Positions 6,040 to 6,698 of a DNA stretch of 6,698 nucleotides are shown piece by piece. The notes below the pieces were generated by a model. That model was given only the letters and a program-made list of their open reading frames with translations, did not search any database and was not told where the DNA came from. The stretch comes from Paludibacter sp. (GTDB lineage Bacteria > Bacteroidota > Bacteroidia > Bacteroidales > Paludibacteraceae): NCBI GenBank assembly GCA_024709185.1, contig JANJXE010000112.1, positions 1-6,698 on the forward strand, read 5' to 3'. The position numbers and the translations under genes are program-made. Numbering within the stretch: the stretch's first letter is position 1; the number at the start of each line of letters is the position of its first letter.

Positions 6040-6698
6040 TTATTCGATTATCGATTTAATATCTTCTATTGTTATGAGTCGGTTTACGATAGCATAAATG
6101 GTTAGTCCCGCTGTACTGTGAATTTCAAGTTTACGGGTAATGTTTCGGCGGTGCGATATCACCGTATGTGCCGAAAGAAACAGTTTGGTGGCAATTTCCT
6201 TATTGGTCATACCCCTTACTACACAGGTAAGAATCTCTATCTCCCTGTCGGTGAGACTTTCGTTTTTTTCAGGTGCGATGCTTTCCGGATTTTTGGATTC
6301 AAACTGCTTTTCCAGACGTTCGGTTAGTGGTACAAAAAGTAAATCCTCTACCTTGGTGTGCCGGTCGAGGTCGAGTTCGCAATCCGAAAGGTCGAACAAC
6401 ACCTCGTTTAGCAGGAAGTTGGGCTGTTGAGACGGAAAATATTTCACCAGAATATTTTTCAGATCCGATAACTTGGATTCGATATTTTCATGATTTTGTT
6501 CAAATACCATTATGTTATATGCCGGATCCTTTATTCCGTTGCAGAGCTGTAATACATATGGGAAAACAGTGTCGTTCTCATAATCCATGTGTTTGCGGAC
6601 CTCCCTTTCGTAGCCATCGAAGAACTTCAATATCATTTTCTTATAGGGGTCTTCGTGCACAGCATCGTCGATTGCCTCTATCAGTTTTTGTCGGATAA
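6040..6698 (-). CDS. Hemerythrin-like domain / LuxR-type HTH regulator (5'-truncated by window edge)
   Basis: The frame is open to the window edge. The GTG at 6660 is internal, because 12 further sense codons (IRQKLIEAIDDA) precede it, so the true start lies beyond 6698. Counting from that GTG, residues 1-115 are a hemerythrin-like helical bundle with three His-x3-Glu pairs: His24/Glu28 (HMDYENDTVFP), His57/Glu61 (HENIE) and His101/Glu105 (HTKVEDLLFVP). These are the kind of ligands that hold a di-iron centre in hemerythrins and YtfE/ScdA repair proteins. A charged linker (about 116-134) leads to a LuxR-type helix-turn-helix at 136-197 with LTDREIEIL, NKEIATKLFLS and HTVISHRRNITRKL. Related Bacteroidota proteins, as I recall them, carry a further N-terminal domain, missing here. 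It is probably a cytoplasmic transcription factor sensing oxygen, nitric oxide or iron state. It lies 19 bases before the antiporter gene, its likely operon partner and possible target. Sensing role is inferred from family. Confidence 0.85.
   Translation of the reverse strand, partial: IRQKLIEAIDDAVHEDPYKKMILKFFDGYEREVRKHMDYENDTVFPYVLQLCNGIKDPAYNIMVFEQNHENIESKLSDLKNILVKYFPSQQPNFLLNEVLFDLSDCELDLDRHTKVEDLLFVPLTERLEKQFESKNPESIAPEKNESLTDREIEILTCVVRGMTNKEIATKLFLSAHTVISHRRNITRKLEIHSTAGLTIYAIVNRLITIEDIKSIIE

Noticed and set aside
6149..6164. Palindrome CGGTG-N6-CACCG, considered as an operator or hairpin
   Set aside because: It lies wholly within the LuxR helix-turn-helix coding sequence (the HTVISHRR region), where codon constraint explains it. 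There is no T-tract and no promoter next to it.
6658..6660. GTG at 6660 as the start codon of the LuxR-type regulator
   Set aside because: The frame stays open upstream to the window edge, and the 12 preceding residues continue a helix expected in the hemerythrin-like domain, so the gene is truncated by the window.
6273..6698. Plus-strand open frames opposite the hemerythrin-LuxR gene
   Set aside because: They are antisense shadows of a gene with clear conserved motifs on the minus strand. Their predicted proteins are rich in Arg, Pro and Ser with no domain.

Overview
The window most likely comes from a chromosome of the phylum Bacteroidota, perhaps near the Marinilabiliales/Prolixibacteraceae (that finer placement is only an impression). 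The evidence is a -7 element of the Bacteroidota type (TAnnTTTG), little Shine-Dalgarno sequence before most genes, and protein families typical of the phylum: a LacI regulator of the 'TVDRVL' type, an SDR-type mannonate oxidoreductase, and a hemerythrin-like/LuxR fusion regulator. All six genes lie on the minus strand, so transcription runs from high to low coordinates. Both window ends cut a gene.

Region A (1-3385, read right to left) is a compact hexuronate-catabolism operon. It holds a LacI-family regulator, a UxaE-family (tagaturonate epimerase-like) protein, an SDR-type D-mannonate oxidoreductase (UxuB-like) and the N-terminus of a PfkB-family sugar kinase, probably 2-keto-3-deoxygluconate kinase (KdgK). 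The gaps are 18, 13 and 12 bases. The implied route is tagaturonate to fructuronate (epimerase), fructuronate to mannonate (UxuB), then, after a mannonate dehydratase not seen here, KDG to KDPG (KdgK). It would feed pectin-derived galacturonate into the glucuronate branch. The isomerase UxaC, dehydratase UxuA, aldolase KdgA and a transporter are absent from the window and may lie beyond its left edge or elsewhere.

Region B (3386-3707) is the only sizeable intergenic stretch. It carries a candidate promoter for the uronate operon, bracketed by two copies of one 14-base sequence in inverted orientation. Each is a LacI-type near-palindrome with a central CG, and the centres are 70 bases apart. 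This suggests autoregulation with possible looping. The rest of the stretch is AT-rich, with no convincing terminator.

Region C (3708-6698) holds a second co-directional pair separated by 19 bases: a 5'-truncated regulator (hemerythrin-like metal-binding domain plus LuxR-type helix-turn-helix) and a 770-residue CPA2-type cation/proton antiporter with a C-terminal cytosolic region resembling two universal-stress-protein folds. The pairing suggests ion or pH homeostasis tied to oxygen, nitric oxide or iron status, but that is inference.

No RNA genes, mobile elements, CRISPR arrays or broken genes were seen. The points most worth a second look are the twin operators, the short epimerase-family protein, and the hemerythrin-LuxR/antiporter pairing.
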